DNA from: Isoetes taiwanensis
Taxonomy: Eukaryota; Streptophyta; Lycopodiopsida; Isoetales; Isoetaceae
Assembly: GCA_021234155.1 (NCBI GenBank)
Contig: JAJEKV010000060.1
Coordinates: 9,050,634 to 9,114,633 of the forward strand
DNA length: 64,000 bases
Direction of reading: 5' to 3'
The translations under genes and the position numbers were made by a program. The notes below the pieces were generated by a model. It worked only from the letters and a program-made list of their open reading frames with translations. It was not told the origin of the DNA and made no database searches. Of this stretch, positions 1 to 10,657 are shown piece after piece. Numbering within the stretch: position 1 is the stretch's first letter; every line of letters starts with the position of its first letter.

Positions 1-986
1 CCACTGCCACTGCCCATGATCCTGACGTTTCTTTTTCCTCACCTCTTCTTGCTGAATGTGGAGTGTTTTCTTTTATTTTTATCTGAGCAGTCCCTGGCAA
101 GGTGGCCTCCTTTTTAAGATATCCCTTGATTATTTTCTTCCATCAATATGTGATGACATGCAGCTGCCTTTATCTTAGAGATGTACTCCTCTGCACTTGT
201 GCATTCATTCAACTACGAGGTAAACATAGTGGAGTAAAGATTAGCCTGCTCTAAGAAGTGCCTTTTCTTATAGATGACAAACAATTGACCCAAGCCTCCT
301 TATCACTATCAGTAGCAGCAGCTTCAACCTATGCCGACAGGTTGTCATCCAGGTACTATGAGGTACCTCATCATTTTGTTTCTTGCCTCCCATTTTGGAC
401 CTATTTCAACATTGCTTGCCTCTCCAGTTGTGAGGTCGACTCAGCTACTGTATCTGTCTTCACAGCTACTCTATCTATCTTCACAGTGGCTAGACCTGCT
501 GCTGTAAGAGGTTGAATCCTTGGGTATATGAGCACTAGCCTCGACTCATCCCCTCTGCCACAAGCCTTTCCCTGCAAGCTTGACTCTGACTTTGATGAAC
601 TAGTAGAAGGCATTTGTATGAGATAGCTTTTCTAGCTTTTCCATCTTCCTTGAGCTGAGGCATCCATGATATTTGATTTCTATATCATCTTAGAAGAAAA
701 CACCATAAACAGGTTTAGAGGCATAGCGCTGTCTAAATCTGCACGATCTTTTGTATTTGTACTTGTTCTATTTGGTATCTATTGCATAGGTAATATCCAT
801 TTGTTCATGTACGCTGGATTGTTTATTTGTTCCTGCATGTTGGATTGTTTATTTGGCAGGAAAGGCATATGCATGCATGTTTTGCCAAACAGGCATAGGC
901 TTAGAATGCATGTCTATTGGTTTGTCTTGCATAATAAATGTTTGTTTAAGGTAGTATCTCGATGCTTTTTTATGATATAATTGCAG
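1..986. other. AT-rich non-coding DNA, no gene seen
   Basis: Short open frames occur on both strands, but none has a recognisable domain. Small imperfect internal repeats are visible: CAGCTACT..TCTTCACAG twice near 440-487, and GGATTGTTTATTTG twice near 815-857. The stretch ends with a pyrimidine-poor acceptor-like ATTGCAG just before 987, so part of it may be an intron or 5' flank of the gene-like exons that follow. I see nothing else that can be supported. Confidence 0.4.
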
Positions 987-1590
987 GTCATTGAAATGCC
1001 GCCAATCTACTAACTCTTCAAATAATTGTGCTGAAACATCTGCACAAGGAGCCCGCAGAAATTCAAAGAAGCAATTTGTCATTACAAACAGACACGTGGT
1101 GCTTAGTTGCTCATCTTCCTCTGATGATGAATGTGATGATATATCTGACCAAGATGATCCTAAGACTGACAAAGACGCCTTAAAGGAGATTGATCTTTCC
1201 TACAATGTCCAATTTAGGAAGTTATCAAGGTCTAAGGTATGTGCAAAACTTAGTTTATGTTAGTCTTATCTTTATTATTTTGACACTTGTCATCTCTATT
1301 GTTGATCTTTATTATTTTGACACTTGTCATCTCTATTGTTGTCAAACTACTGCAGGTTTGTTTTCATAGAGGATAATTGCTAATGGATGAAGCAGGGCGT
1401 GAGTTCGACCAAAAAGCATCAGATGCATTGAAGACTTATTGTAGGGAGGTTGACAAGCTTTTTAGAGAGATTAAGCCACGACACTTGCAAAGAACTTTGA
1501 AGTACATCCATGAGCAATTTGGTGATGGGCTATGCGAGGTGGACATCATCAGATTCTTGAAGAAGCGTTGGAGACATTGGAGGTTAGAGA
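987..1590 (+). CDS. Two exon-like coding stretches of an unrecognised gene
   Basis: The first stretch (987-1236) is open, follows an ATTGCAG acceptor-like site and ends at a good GTATGT donor. It encodes a serine/acid-rich segment (SSSSDDECDDISDQDD) followed by a more ordinary sequence. The second stretch (ATG at 1383 to about 1590) is charged and looks helical (CREVDKLFREIKPRH, then FLKKRWRHWR). A CTGCAG acceptor ends at 1355, but splicing 1236 to 1356 runs into TAA at 1374. Either the second stretch has its own start, another splice site is used, or the gene is broken. I recognise no family. The serine/acid run is typical of nuclear or regulatory proteins, which is only a hint. Confidence 0.3.
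1268..1341. repeat. Short tandem duplication (about 37-41 bp x 2)
   Basis: TCTTTATTATTTTGACACTT followed by GTCATCTCTATTGTTG occurs twice back to back, inside the candidate intron 1237-1355. The two copies are almost identical, so the duplication is recent or maintained. Confidence 0.8.
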
Positions 1591-1599
1591 CTTCTATAA

Positions 1600-2235
1600 G
1601 CTTTAAAAGGTTATATCAATCGCATCTTATAATTCTTTGTCTTATAATATCTCTGTTTTAATCTCTGCTGCAATAATTCATCCAAATATGAGAGAACATT
1701 GCAATATCATGCTTTTGCCTTATTCTTTTCCTGTTTATCAGTCAACATTTGTACTCTAGGATTCAGCTTACAACAGCAAAATGCTGCTTCTAATGGCAAA
1801 TAGTTATGAGTTTTTGGTTCATGCAGGTGGTTCATTGCTTGCTCGCTTTACCGTGCTTGTTGCATGCAGATTTTTTGTTATTTGCACCTTGGTTTTGGCT
1901 CTCTTGTTGCTGCTACCTTGTTGTTGTATGGTTAGACTGTTAAAACTCTGTTCTTGCATATGCTTTGCATGGCTTATAGATTAGTCCCCAAAAGACAGTG
2001 GCTGGTCCCTTCAGCCACCACAGACATTGTTGCAGCCCAAAGAATTCTATGACATCAACAGAATATCTCAAGCTCCTTTGGTACTTGGCCTCGTGCTAAG
2101 AATATAAGTCGATTGTGCACTTAATTATGCACTTTGAACTGGAAGGAAAATTCTGCAACTACATAACGTCAAACTGGAGGAGAACTACTGCAAGAATGGT
2201 GCATTTTGAACTTGGTAGAAAAATGATGCAGCCAC
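1600..2235. other. Non-coding DNA beside the truncated gypsy element
   Basis: No coding sequence or LTR is recognisable here, although the 3' end of the minus-strand gypsy element should extend this way. An imperfect direct repeat is present: about 37 bp at 2128-2165 and again at 2199-2235 (TGCA(C/T)TTTGAACT.GG..GAAAA). The second copy abuts the point where the integrase reading frame stops. Short repeats at the break suggest a local rearrangement, but I cannot say more. Confidence 0.35.
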
Positions 2236-4060
2236 TTATTGGAGTACCTTATTAGTAGACTCCGCTTGCCCATTACCCTGGGGGTAATATGCACTACTTT
2301 TAACATGTTTAAGCTTTAATATGAAAGTGAGCTCACGAATGGTATCGTTTATGAATGGAGATCCACGATCTGTAAGCAGCTTCTTTGGTACACCATATCT
2401 GCAGCATATTTCTGTATAAATAAACCTTGCTGTTGTGTTAGCATTAGCATTCCTGAGCGGCACAGCTTCTGCCCATTTTGTAAAAAGGTCAGTAGCTATC
2501 AATACAAATTCATGCTGATTGGATGAGGGTGGGTTTATAGGCCCAATAAAATCGAGACCCCAAGTCTCAAAAGGAGCTGGTGATAAGATTGGAGCTAAAG
2601 GTGAAGCTAACAACTTTTTCTTCCCAAATACCTGACATTGGTGACACCTTTTGATGTATTCGTGGCAGTCCGCAAATATAGAAGGCCAATAGTACCCTGC
2701 TCTTAGTATCTTTTTGGCAGTAGCGTCTGAAGCGAAATGCCCCCCGCAAGCACCTGCATGGCATTCATTAAGCACCACAAGTTGTTCACCCTCATCTATA
2801 CACCTTAATAAGACTCCATCCCTGTTAATCCTGCAAAGAAATTCGCCAACCATCACATAATTAAGTGAATCCATCTTGAATTTTCTTGCTGCTGCTGCAG
2901 ACATCTCGGTTGGAAGGGATTGTGTGACTAGATAATCCTTAATGGAGGCCATCGAAGAATCGCTTGCCTCAATAAAAAATTCTTTCACCTCAAGACATGA
3001 TGTTGGCTGTACTTCCTCATCAGAAATCTGATCCTCTAGTTCCTCATGATCAAAGAAGGCATGTGGTAGATAAGAACTAGGATCCGTAACCCTAATCAAG
3101 GTTTGAATTTTCATGTCATATTCCTGTAATTTAACAGCCCACTTATGCCACTTAACTTTCTTCACATCCTTACCAAAAAGCAACGGCAGCGGATTATGTT
3201 TCATATGCACCACTATTTCATGGCCATGCAACAGGTAACCATGCTTATCAATTAGAAACACCAAGGCTGCAGCATATTTTTCTAACTTAAGGTACCTTTC
3301 CTCTGGCTCTGACCACTGCTTGCCCGTATAGCCAATGATTTTTCGTTCTTGGGTAATGGCAATTCCTACAGCTATCTTCGTTACGGTAACATACACATCA
3401 AAAGTCACTCCTTCTTTTGGGCCAATCAAATTATGGGGTTGACTCAAGATACTTATCACATGCTCAAATGCTTTTTGACAATCAGAAGTCCAATCGATCA
3501 ACATATGCTTGCTCTGTCTTTTAGATATAGACCCTACTCGTGTCAACTTCACAATGGGTCCCATGACATGAGAGTAATTGGGAACATAGATTCGGAGGAA
3601 GCTTAACATCCCCATCAATTTCTTCACTTCTCTCAAATTTTTTGGAGATGGCAGCTGCTTCAACGTACTGACCTTATCTTCTGAAACCTGTAGGCCTGCT
3701 GCAAAAATAGTGTGCCCCAATAATTCCCCTTTTTGCACCATAAAAATACATTTTCGTGGATTTAAACACACCCCTGATTGCTGGCATAATTTACAAAGCT
3801 TGCTGATTAAGTCCAAATGCTCTTTTCTGCTAGAAGCTAGGCAAAAATCATCCCAAAAAACTTTGAAAGAGTTAGAAGGCATAACCTTAAATGCTACTGT
3901 CATAGCTCTTTGAAAGGTAGAAGGTGCGTTCGTAAGACCAAAGGGCATTCTTCTCATAGCGAATGTGCCCCAAGGAGTAATGAAGGCAGTTTTGTCTTGA
4001 TCTCCTTCCTTGATTGCGACCTGATTGAATCCAGAAAAGCCATCTAGAAAGGAACTTTAC
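2236..4060 (-). pseudogene. RT palm, degenerate native RNase H, and integrase (truncated)
   Basis: From the ATG at 3957 this is a 573-codon frame; the same frame extends upstream without a stop through LDGFSGFNQVAIKEGDQDKT. The RT catalytic box reads VFWDDF (residues 33-38) instead of the usual VY(L/V)DD. The ordinary gypsy RNase H follows (about 180-300) but its acids are lost: VYVTVTK (188-194) stands where xDAS is expected, and HMKHNPL (251-257) where xTDHxPL is expected. Integrase has the zinc motif H400-x6-H407-x30-C438-x2-C441 and the catalytic triad D469, D530, E566 with exactly 35 residues between the last two. The frame stops seven residues after E566, so the integrase C-terminal domain is missing. 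The bases beyond do not restore it. Confidence 0.9.
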
Positions 4061-4559
4061 CTGCAGCTGCATATAAAACATCTTGAATAAAAGGCAGAGG
4101 AAAAAAGTCCCTTAAGGTTGCCTTATTCAATTCCTGATAATCAATGCAGATCCTTAATGAACCATTTTTCTTATGTATAGGCACTATGCACGAAACCCAA
4201 GATGGGTTTCTACATTCAAATATCAGCCCGGCGCTTAACATTTTCTATATCTCCTTCTCAATAAGCTCCAATAATGCTGGATTGATACGCCTAAGCTTTT
4301 GCTGAACTGGTCGAACTCCTGGCTTAAGCTTTATTTCCAATTCACATACCTCTTTTGGAATACCCTTTAACTCATCATAATTCCAAGCAAATATTTCATT
4401 CATTTCCTGAAACAAATCTTGCAAATATTGAAGTTCTTCTTCTACAAGCTGTATCCCAACCGATATCGCTCGATTCTCTCCTCCTTTGACAATCTCAAGT
4501 TCCTGTACTTCCTTTTCTCGCGATACATCCACTATCAAAATTGGATGTAGCTGCTGCAA
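4044..4559 (-). pseudogene. Reverse transcriptase, N-terminal half (broken)
   Basis: The start shows the connection-to-RT leader common in plant gypsy pol (IFAWNYDELKGIP, then RPVQQKLRRINPALLELIEKE), followed by the first RT motifs (PSWVSCIVPIHKKNGSLRIC, IDYQELNKATLRDFFPLPF). An in-frame TAG at about 4242-4244 interrupts the helix before KMLSAGLIFE. A frameshift lies at about 4045-4060, immediately before the LDGFSGFNQV motif, which continues in the frame of the next entry. The domain order is normal for RT fingers and palm. Both lesions look like ordinary decay. Confidence 0.85.
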
Positions 4560-4570
4560 CCATTTCTCGT

Positions 4571-5185
4571 CTACCTCCTCTTCCCTAAGTGCCCTAACAA
4601 TGCTTTTCTACACAAGGCATCAGCTTCACAATTTAGAGATCTAGCCACATGATTAATTTCCCAAACACTAAAATCCTGCAAGGCCTTAATCACCAAACCC
4701 TTGTATTTCTCCATCTCACCGTTCTTTGTCTGATATTCCCCTAGCACTTGCCTACAAACTAATTGTGAATCTCCAAAGATTTTCAGCACACCAATTCCTG
4801 CCACTTTTGCTTCTTCAAGTCCCAACAAAAGCGCCTCGTATTCTGCGGCATTCGAGGTAATTCCAGGTAATATCTTGCTTGCTTTTGCAATTATGCGCCC
4901 TTTGCCATCCTTAATAACAGCCCCAGCAACAGCTATATTCGCCTTACGTGAAATGCCTCCATCGAACCATAATGTTGCAGTACTCTTGTCCATGTGATGT
5001 TCCAAAGGCACGTCGTCATCTCTTATCCCTACGATAGTATAAATGCCACAAGCTTTGGATTCAAGATAATCGTCCGATTCAGCTAAAACGGCCTCCTTAG
5101 AAGCGTCACTTGCATCTCCTTCCCTATTATAAATTGTTACTATTCTAGTTCCATCCGAAACCCTTAGACCATATAGGCCTAGCAT
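4571..5185 (-). pseudogene. Additional RNase H domain (archaeal/plant type) between protease and RT
   Basis: RNase H removes the RNA strand of the RNA-DNA hybrid made during reverse transcription. This frame carries a full type I RNase H with all four catalytic acids: D75 (WFDGG), E115 (NAAEYEALLLGL), D139 (IFGDSQLV) and D189 (CEADALCR). The spacing and the NAAEYEAL and GDSQLV motifs are those of the archaeal/plant RNase H group, not of the ordinary gypsy RNase H. It lies after the protease and before RT. The frame ends at 4571 and RT opens 12 bases on in another frame; a one-base shift near 4575-4590 would restore continuity. In Tat elements, as I know them, this domain is described downstream of the RT-RNase H unit, so the position needs checking against related elements. 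Confidence 0.88.
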
Positions 5186-5568
5186 CTACCGTCTTCAGCC
5201 AAACCCTTCCAAGTAACAAATCATATATATCTGCATCCTTTCCTAGATGTCCAAAAGTCACTACTATAAAGTCAGTAGCTACTGTGATACCATGAACATT
5301 AATAGGCACTTTGGTAACCATACCTATAGGACTTATTTTCCCATTAGCAAAGGTCTTCAAAACTACTGGGGTGTGCTTATCTATATGGAGTCCCAACTGC
5401 TGCATTACATGATAAGGCATGACATTCATGCCTGACCCTCCATCCAATATAACCTTTGTCAAAAATTTGTCTCCTATGCTCCCTAAACTTCGAAAAATAC
5501 CGGGGATTTACTTGTGGAATTATTAGATTGCTAGAGGTATCTTGACACTTATCCTCTTGATCAAACAT
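5145..5568 (-). pseudogene. Gypsy aspartic protease region
   Basis: The protease cleaves the Gag-Pol polyprotein. The active-site loop reads LDGGSGMNV, a DGG variant of the D-(S/T)-G motif, and the fold ends with LLLGRVWLKTVDA, matching the conserved LLGRxWL end of plant gypsy proteases. Upstream (5377-5568) a weakly conserved linker is open in another frame, so a frame change separates it from the catalytic part. The next domain (RNase H) starts in a different frame around 5170-5185, so the polyprotein could not be made from this copy without frameshifting. Confidence 0.8.
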
Positions 5569-5630
5569 CTTAAGTAATTGCTCCCCTCAGTAGGTAGGGG
5601 CGATTTTTAGCAAGGTATATATATCGGACT

Positions 5631-6959
5631 TCAGCCTTGAAGATTTAAGCAAAGCTTGCAATTCATTTGAGCTCTTGCCCATCCCTTTAAGACTCGTTGT
5701 TGCCATAGGCGCATCATGTCATGTATTTGGGCGCTAATATGTGAACCATGTTGCTGCTGAGAACGAGTTTGAACAGCTAAAATCCCTGCTTCCTCTCCTT
5801 CTTGCAATTCTAGATAGCACATTGAAGTATTACCTCCTGGTGAGTCTGGTTTCTTACTTGCCCTTGATGCTTCTTGCTGCTTCATCATGTATTCCTTCAC
5901 ACTGCATCGAAGCTCTGTGTGGCCAACCTCCTTGCAAAAAAGGCATATGGGACACTCCTTTCCAAAATGTCCCCTCTTCATACACCTTGGACATGGCCTA
6001 CCATAACAGTTGTCTTCGCTATGACCATATTTTTTGCAAAAATTACATACACTTACTTGTGTAGCCTGCTGTTGAATCTTCATAACTTCAGCTAGCTGTT
6101 TGGATACTTCCAACAAGGTCTGCATACCAGATTCCAGCCTATCCGTGGCTTTTGATACTTCAATTCGTATTTCGTCTTCAAACCTAACCTTCTTTTCCTT
6201 TTGTATTGAGTAACAAGGTTGCTCCTGCTCCCAATCTGGATAGAAGTGTCCTGCAGTCCCATGCTCCTCTTCTGGTAGAGATTGTTGAAGCTTAGAAATT
6301 TCTATTGCTTTGGAGAATGCCTTCTGTATGGAATCCAAAACCCCAGTATTTTGCAATTTGCACATCTTCCTATATATTTTGAATAATGGCTTAAGACCTA
6401 GTACAAAGAATTCTACAATGTGGGTGGTAGGAGTCTCAACACCTTTTTTTTGACATCTCAGTATGTATGCATGAAATCTCTCGACATAGGCAGGAACACT
6501 CTCCCCTTTTTTTAAACAGAAGGTTCTCAATTCTTGTGCCAACCCACCCTGTGTACTCTCCACTCCAAATCGCTCTACAAAGTTCTGACTCCATGTATCC
6601 CATAGATGTGGTGTACAACTGGCCTGATATTGAAACCAAGTTCTAACTTCTCCTCTCATGCATGCTCCAAAGACCGTCACTTTATCGCCTTTCTTCCGTC
6701 CATAGTCTACGTAATATTCCTCAAATTGCTGCAAGTATTCCAAAGGATTGGAAGTGCCATCAAAGTATGGTGGAGTTACTGGCAGTACAACCTCTATCTG
6801 ATATGGACTATTAGGAGGCGGCGATACTCCCAATAAGGTACTGGCAGCTGCCATCTGAGTCATAGTGGGAGCAGGCATTGGGATAGGTGTTGACGGAGTT
6901 GCCAGATCTCCCAGTTCTCCAGACTTTTTGGGAGGCATCACTATCTTCTCCTTTTCCAC
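5631..6959 (-). pseudogene. gag: Gypsy Gag polyprotein (442 codons, three CCHC knuckles)
   Basis: Gag coats the RNA genome and forms the virus-like particle. This is the longest intact frame of the element. Residues 60-230 look like the retrotransposon gag domain (PYFDGTSNPLEYLQQFEEYY, later FVERFGV and AYVERFHAYILRC). Three C-x2-C-x4-H-x4-C zinc knuckles follow at residues 305-318, 323-336 and 339-352; two or three knuckles is more than the single one of many plant gypsy elements. The start at 6959 is the first Met of the frame; a second Met at codon 8 is equally possible. The frame ends at a TGA at 5631, and the protease begins in another frame downstream. It is listed as a pseudogene because the element as a whole is broken, although gag itself reads through. 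Confidence 0.88.
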
Positions 6960-7516
6960 CGATTAAGATGCACCAGGCAGTTTAGAGGATCCCGGTAGGA
7001 CCTCCAAGCTGTTGACCTTCCCTGGTCAGAGATCAACAGGAGCTAGTCTAAGGACCTCCAAATTCCTTGAGGGGAATTACTCCTTTGAAATATTTTTCTT
7101 TTTTGCTTTTGACAGTCTGAACTAGAAAATTTGTACTTCAAAAACAGAATTTTTTTTTTTACAAGTACAACAAAATGAGTGCACAATCAATTTTCTTATA
7201 TTCCAAGAACAAAGCCAATTACATCATGTGATAAGGAAGCTTTTAAATTTAAATAGAGATCTCCATCCAATACCAATGCTAATTACTGTAAATTCGGCAT
7301 GGAAACTTCTGGACGCCAAGCTGAGATCCCCAACCACAATTACTACTAAGCCTTCCACAATGTTCTACTGCTCGGGCATAGTAAATCTTAAAACCCTTTC
7401 ACTGTTCTAGCTGGTAACATTGAAGTCCTTCCCATAAGATCTTCAGTGCAAATTCTGAAATGTTTCTTCTATTAAGATCACCTGCCTTGTGTTTTTTATC
7501 AGTAACACAATGCTAT
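6960..7516. other. Region upstream of gag; no LTR or primer-binding site recognised
   Basis: This should contain the leader and 5' LTR of the minus-strand gypsy element. A duplicated phrase GGACCTCCAA (near 6999 and 7050) and runs of T (near 7150) are visible, but nothing complementary to a tRNA 3' end was seen. The LTR is probably lost or too degraded to recognise. Confidence 0.35.
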
Positions 7517-7609
7517 CCAATCTCTGCTCTACATGAACTGAAATACGAGTTTATGGAAACAACCAGCTAACCTGCGCAATGATGCCTTTCTGCATACATT
7601 TCTGCCATC
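7517..7609. repeat. Diverged direct repeat, left copy
   Basis: TCTCTGCTCTACATGAACTG...AACCAGCTAAC...TTTCTGCATACATTTCTGCCAT is matched, with divergence and small gaps, by 8171-8273. The two copies flank the inverted-repeat element 7612-8166 almost immediately. Confidence 0.5.
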
Positions 7610-7611
7610 AA

Positions 7612-8166
7612 CATTAGAGGAAAAATGAGATCACATTTTGTCCCATTAAGGGATGCATAAAATGCCATGTCAGCTTTTTAAACTGTCCAATAAGAGAAGA
7701 GCTCCAGTATATCTCATTCCAGTATTATGTGGCAGCCTGTAATTAATGCAGCTGCAACTAACTTCTGTAGTATCATTTTTTCATTATAACTTTTGATCCA
7801 GAACTCCGATTCAAAAACTATTTGTAGCAATGGATTCGTCTTCACAAGATCTATCTAGTGATAACCCATTTATACATCTTTTACGATATAAATATATAAG
7901 AAATAAGCAAAAAATCATATTTTTTTAAGGTTAACGCATATGACCATATTGAAATACATCATAACCATATATCATTGGAAAGATCTTTTCATTCCGCATC
8001 TAATGCAACAAACGCCGCAACATTTTGACAAGTGGATCAAAAGTTATGGGGGAAAAACAACGGCACTGAAGTTGTTGGTGCTGCATTAATTGCAGTTAAT
8101 AGAGGGTAGCCATTCCATTGGAGGATTCTTATGGGGATAAAATGAGATCTCAAATTTCCTCTAATG
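7612..8166. mobile_element. Inverted-repeat (MITE-like) element, about 555 bp
   Basis: The left end CATTAGAGGAAAAATGAGAT and the reverse complement of the right end (CATTAGAGGAAATTTGAGAT) match over about 40 bases. A second pair of long inverted arms lies further in: 7733-7802 against 8033-8105, sharing TAATGCAGC, ACTTC and CATAACTTTTGATCCA. There is no coding capacity. Terminal inverted repeats with inner arms and short length fit a non-autonomous DNA transposon. The target-site duplication is not clear because CATTAGAGG/CCTCTAATG is itself palindromic at the borders, so I do not assign a superfamily. Confidence 0.6.
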
Positions 8167-8170
8167 ATCT

Positions 8171-8273
8171 CATCTCTGTATGAACTGATCTGCAAGTTTC
8201 AGACATATACACAGCTAACATGTCTTCTTCTGATCAAGATTAAGTCATTGTCTTTGCATACATTTCTGCCATG
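8171..8273. repeat. Diverged direct repeat, right copy
   Basis: Partner of 7517-7609; both end in GCATACATTTCTGCCAT. The position just outside the inverted-repeat element means either that the element inserted between two older duplicate segments or that the whole arrangement is a larger element with direct-repeat ends. Confidence 0.5.
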
Positions 8274-8329
8274 ATACCATCTAATACTGCTGTAAACTGG
8301 ATTCTATGCATTAGAAATGAACCTGTGAT

Positions 8330-8672
8330 GATAAATCGAAGGAAAAACTCTTGTATTGATCCGCCCTTGAAGAAGCCGATCCCTTTTCATTCCTTCTTTT
8401 TCCCTTCTTCTAGCTTGCCCTTGCATCATCGTCTCCCTTTCTGCCCCAAATTGCGCCCTTCTTCTTCACCGTCTTCCAATTATCTCTCCTATTATGCCGG
8501 GATATTTGCCACAGGTAAAAGATCAAGGAATCAGCAGAACCAGGCCCTAAATCAAAGGCAGGCATGCCGGATTTACCTGGAGGGAAGCGGTGGAGAGCAA
8601 GTTTCTAGGGTTTCTTTCTTCAGATCTAGGGTTAGGCATGATTTTCGAGCTCCGAAGGGAACGAAGCCCTAA
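8330..8672 (+). other. CT-rich, open stretch resembling a plant 5' leader; gene not identified
   Basis: An open frame (8271-8672, 133 codons) covers a strongly pyrimidine-rich segment (TTCCTTCTTTTTCCCTTCTT), then TTTCTAGGGTTTC and ATCTAGGGTTAGG, the AGGGTTT telobox-like motif common near plant transcription starts. The predicted protein is low-complexity at first and matches nothing I know. It is more likely a transcribed leader or promoter remnant than a protein. Confidence 0.25.
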
Positions 8673-10055
8673 CACCATGTTTTTTTGTTTTTTTTTGTTT
8701 TTTTAATTTGTCACGTTCAACATCAACGTGGTCCTCTTGAGAAATCCCTTTTTTTTTCTCTCTCCTTTAAATCCAGTGGTCATTTTTCCTGTGCACTCTA
8801 TACAAGCAGTCTATAGGTTATGAAGGTTGACTCAGACTCAACCTTTGGGAATGGTAACCGGGCAAACAAGACACAATATCCCAGCATAATAAAAGAAATA
8901 AAACAATGTAATCTTGAGCATTCACCTCTCGCGCATCAAAATCTTCCATGAAACTGCTTGGATAGGAATACCTTCAACTAGCTGGTTCATGTCAATCTAT
9001 CACAGCCTATAGTGTAGGGATCTTCACATTTGTTGCTCACCATTGGCAATGTTGCCGAAGGCAACACTAGTATCATCATTACTGCAAAGGTTTTTCCCTT
9101 GAAAACCTTTCGAGGCAGGGGTTTTTTAATCCTAGTAGTAATGATTGTACTAGCCCATTGTATGGGTCCCATGACCTATTGGTCTCCGTGGACGTTAAAA
9201 AAACTATTCTATTCTATTCTAAATTAGATGATGCAAACTTGTTTAACACTTTTGGCAATAAGCAGTGCATTATTGGAAACAAGAATAATGTCATTTTAGC
9301 CAAAGGCAGTAGAGCTGGCCCTCTATATCAGCTCAGTTGGTGTAAAGAGCAAACAATGGCATGAACAGATTTAGAAAACATACCAGCAAACACACAGTTA
9401 TGCCCCTATATATGTTGTTTTCTTCATGTTTAAGAAACTCTAAACGTAAAGGGTGTGGTGCCAGATTTTGCATGATTAACAAAATTATATTTCTGTCTTC
9501 AAATTTCATTTCTTTACCTGGGATACACTTTAAATTCTACCCTTTCTATGGCATTGGTTTATCTATTCTATTTGGCTCTAGCCTAGAATCATTAGGATAA
9601 AGTGCTTTCCTATGCAGCCCCTGTAAGAACAAACAGACAATGTAGGTTTCTTCTGTTGGTTGATCAGTTGCTTGAATGTAATAAATAGTGCATCTCTCAC
9701 ATACAGACCTGCTGGTGCAAGATGAGAGAATTTCCGTATCTACTACCTATAGTATATCCACAAGGTTTTTGTTATGGCAAATTGCATGGGGAAGAAGTCA
9801 TAGGCCTGCCTCCATATTAGCATCACATGATACTTGCAAACACTGAACAAAAGACATGTTCCCCCTATGCAACTAGCAGACTGGAACCGAGGCAAGTCCA
9901 AGTCAAAATCATGTCAAGTTATAAAATTTAGCTGAACTTTAAGCCTATAACTGCTTGGCAATCTATCAAATATGTGCAAAAAAGCATAAATAAATTCTGA
10001 GGAGCTGCATCATTTGCAACCAAGAAATCTCTCCAAGACATTTGCAACCAAGAAA
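8673..10055. other. AT-rich intergenic DNA with small foldbacks
   Basis: No gene is supported. At 9045-9070 GTTGCC-GAA-GGCAAC makes a small perfect hairpin. From 9068 to 9151, CTAGTATCATCATTACT pairs imperfectly with AGTAATGATTGTACTAG around an inner AAGGTTTT/AAAACCTT hairpin, forming an 80-90 bp foldback. A (ATTCT)3 run lies near 9206-9220. Confidence 0.4.
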
Positions 10056-10256
10056 TTAAAAACATCTAAGAATGCAAATTAGATCTGACCTCTCCTTCGG
10101 CACCATTTCCATTTGATTTTTCTCCTTTTCTTTCATTGATGACCTGAACGATGTACCTGAGTCGCCGCCTTCATGATTTCTTCGTACCCTATTTTCCAGT
10201 TCTACCATCAAGGCACACAAGATGTCTTGTGGAACATTGGCTAGGAAATTTGTCAT
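10056..10256 (-). other. Short open frame of unknown significance
   Basis: A 66-codon minus-strand frame begins MTNFLANVPQDILCALMVEL and continues with a charged tail (NHEGGDSGTSFRSSMKEKEK). It might be an exon or a gag-like scrap, but no motif decides this. Position and strand give no partner gene. Confidence 0.2.
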
Positions 10257-10574
10257 CTGGACTCCTCCCGACCTTTGCCTTTATCAGCTCCGTTTGCAGA
10301 CACTAAAGGGGGGGAAGAAAAAAAAAACTCTAAATGAAACGATACAAATAAAGCCCACAAACACTCTTAAATGAGCAAATTCCAAAAATAGAAAGTAATA
10401 AGTTATGAGATGCAACGGGAACTTACTCTTGAAGAATGAAGACTGAGTGCAAGCGCAAATCTGAGAGCAATGCGTCGCGAACCTGAAAGCAATGCATCGA
10501 AATGTGAAGATATATGAAGACTGGCGAGAGTAGTGCCAAGATTCACATCATTCCCGCGCCAACAAGAAATTCGA

Positions 10575-10657
10575 TCCATTTTTCTTACGCGGTAAATTTT
10601 GTTGGTTTGATATCGATCCATTTTTTGTTAGGCGGTAAATTTTGTTGGTTTGATATG
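10575..10657. repeat. Tandem duplication, about 42 bp x 2
   Basis: ATCCATTTTT..TA.GCGGTAAATTTTGTTGGTTTGATAT occurs twice in succession. The two copies differ at only a few bases. Confidence 0.8.

Larger units (their letters stand above)
2236..6959 (-). mobile_element. Decayed Ty3/gypsy LTR retrotransposon, Tat-like, extra RNase H upstream of RT
   Basis: Read on the minus strand the order is gag with three zinc knuckles, aspartic protease, a complete extra RNase H, reverse transcriptase, the ordinary gypsy RNase H, then integrase. This is Ty3/gypsy order with one additional domain. The copy is dead: frames change at the protease/RNase H and RNase H/RT joins, RT has a stop and a frameshift, and integrase ends just after its catalytic Glu. 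No LTRs, primer-binding site or target-site duplication could be found on either side, so it is an internal fragment or its ends have decayed. The extra RNase H resembles the archaeal/plant-type domain known from plant Tat elements. Its position here, between protease and RT, is the unusual part. Confidence 0.9.

Noticed and set aside
401-613. 70-codon minus-strand frame at the left edge
   Set aside because: Low-information sequence overlapping small tandem repeats, no domain and no splice context.
9315-9345. tRNA-like A box (CAGCTCAGTTGGTGTAAAGAGC), possible SINE or tRNA
   Set aside because: No B box or cloverleaf follows at the right distance.
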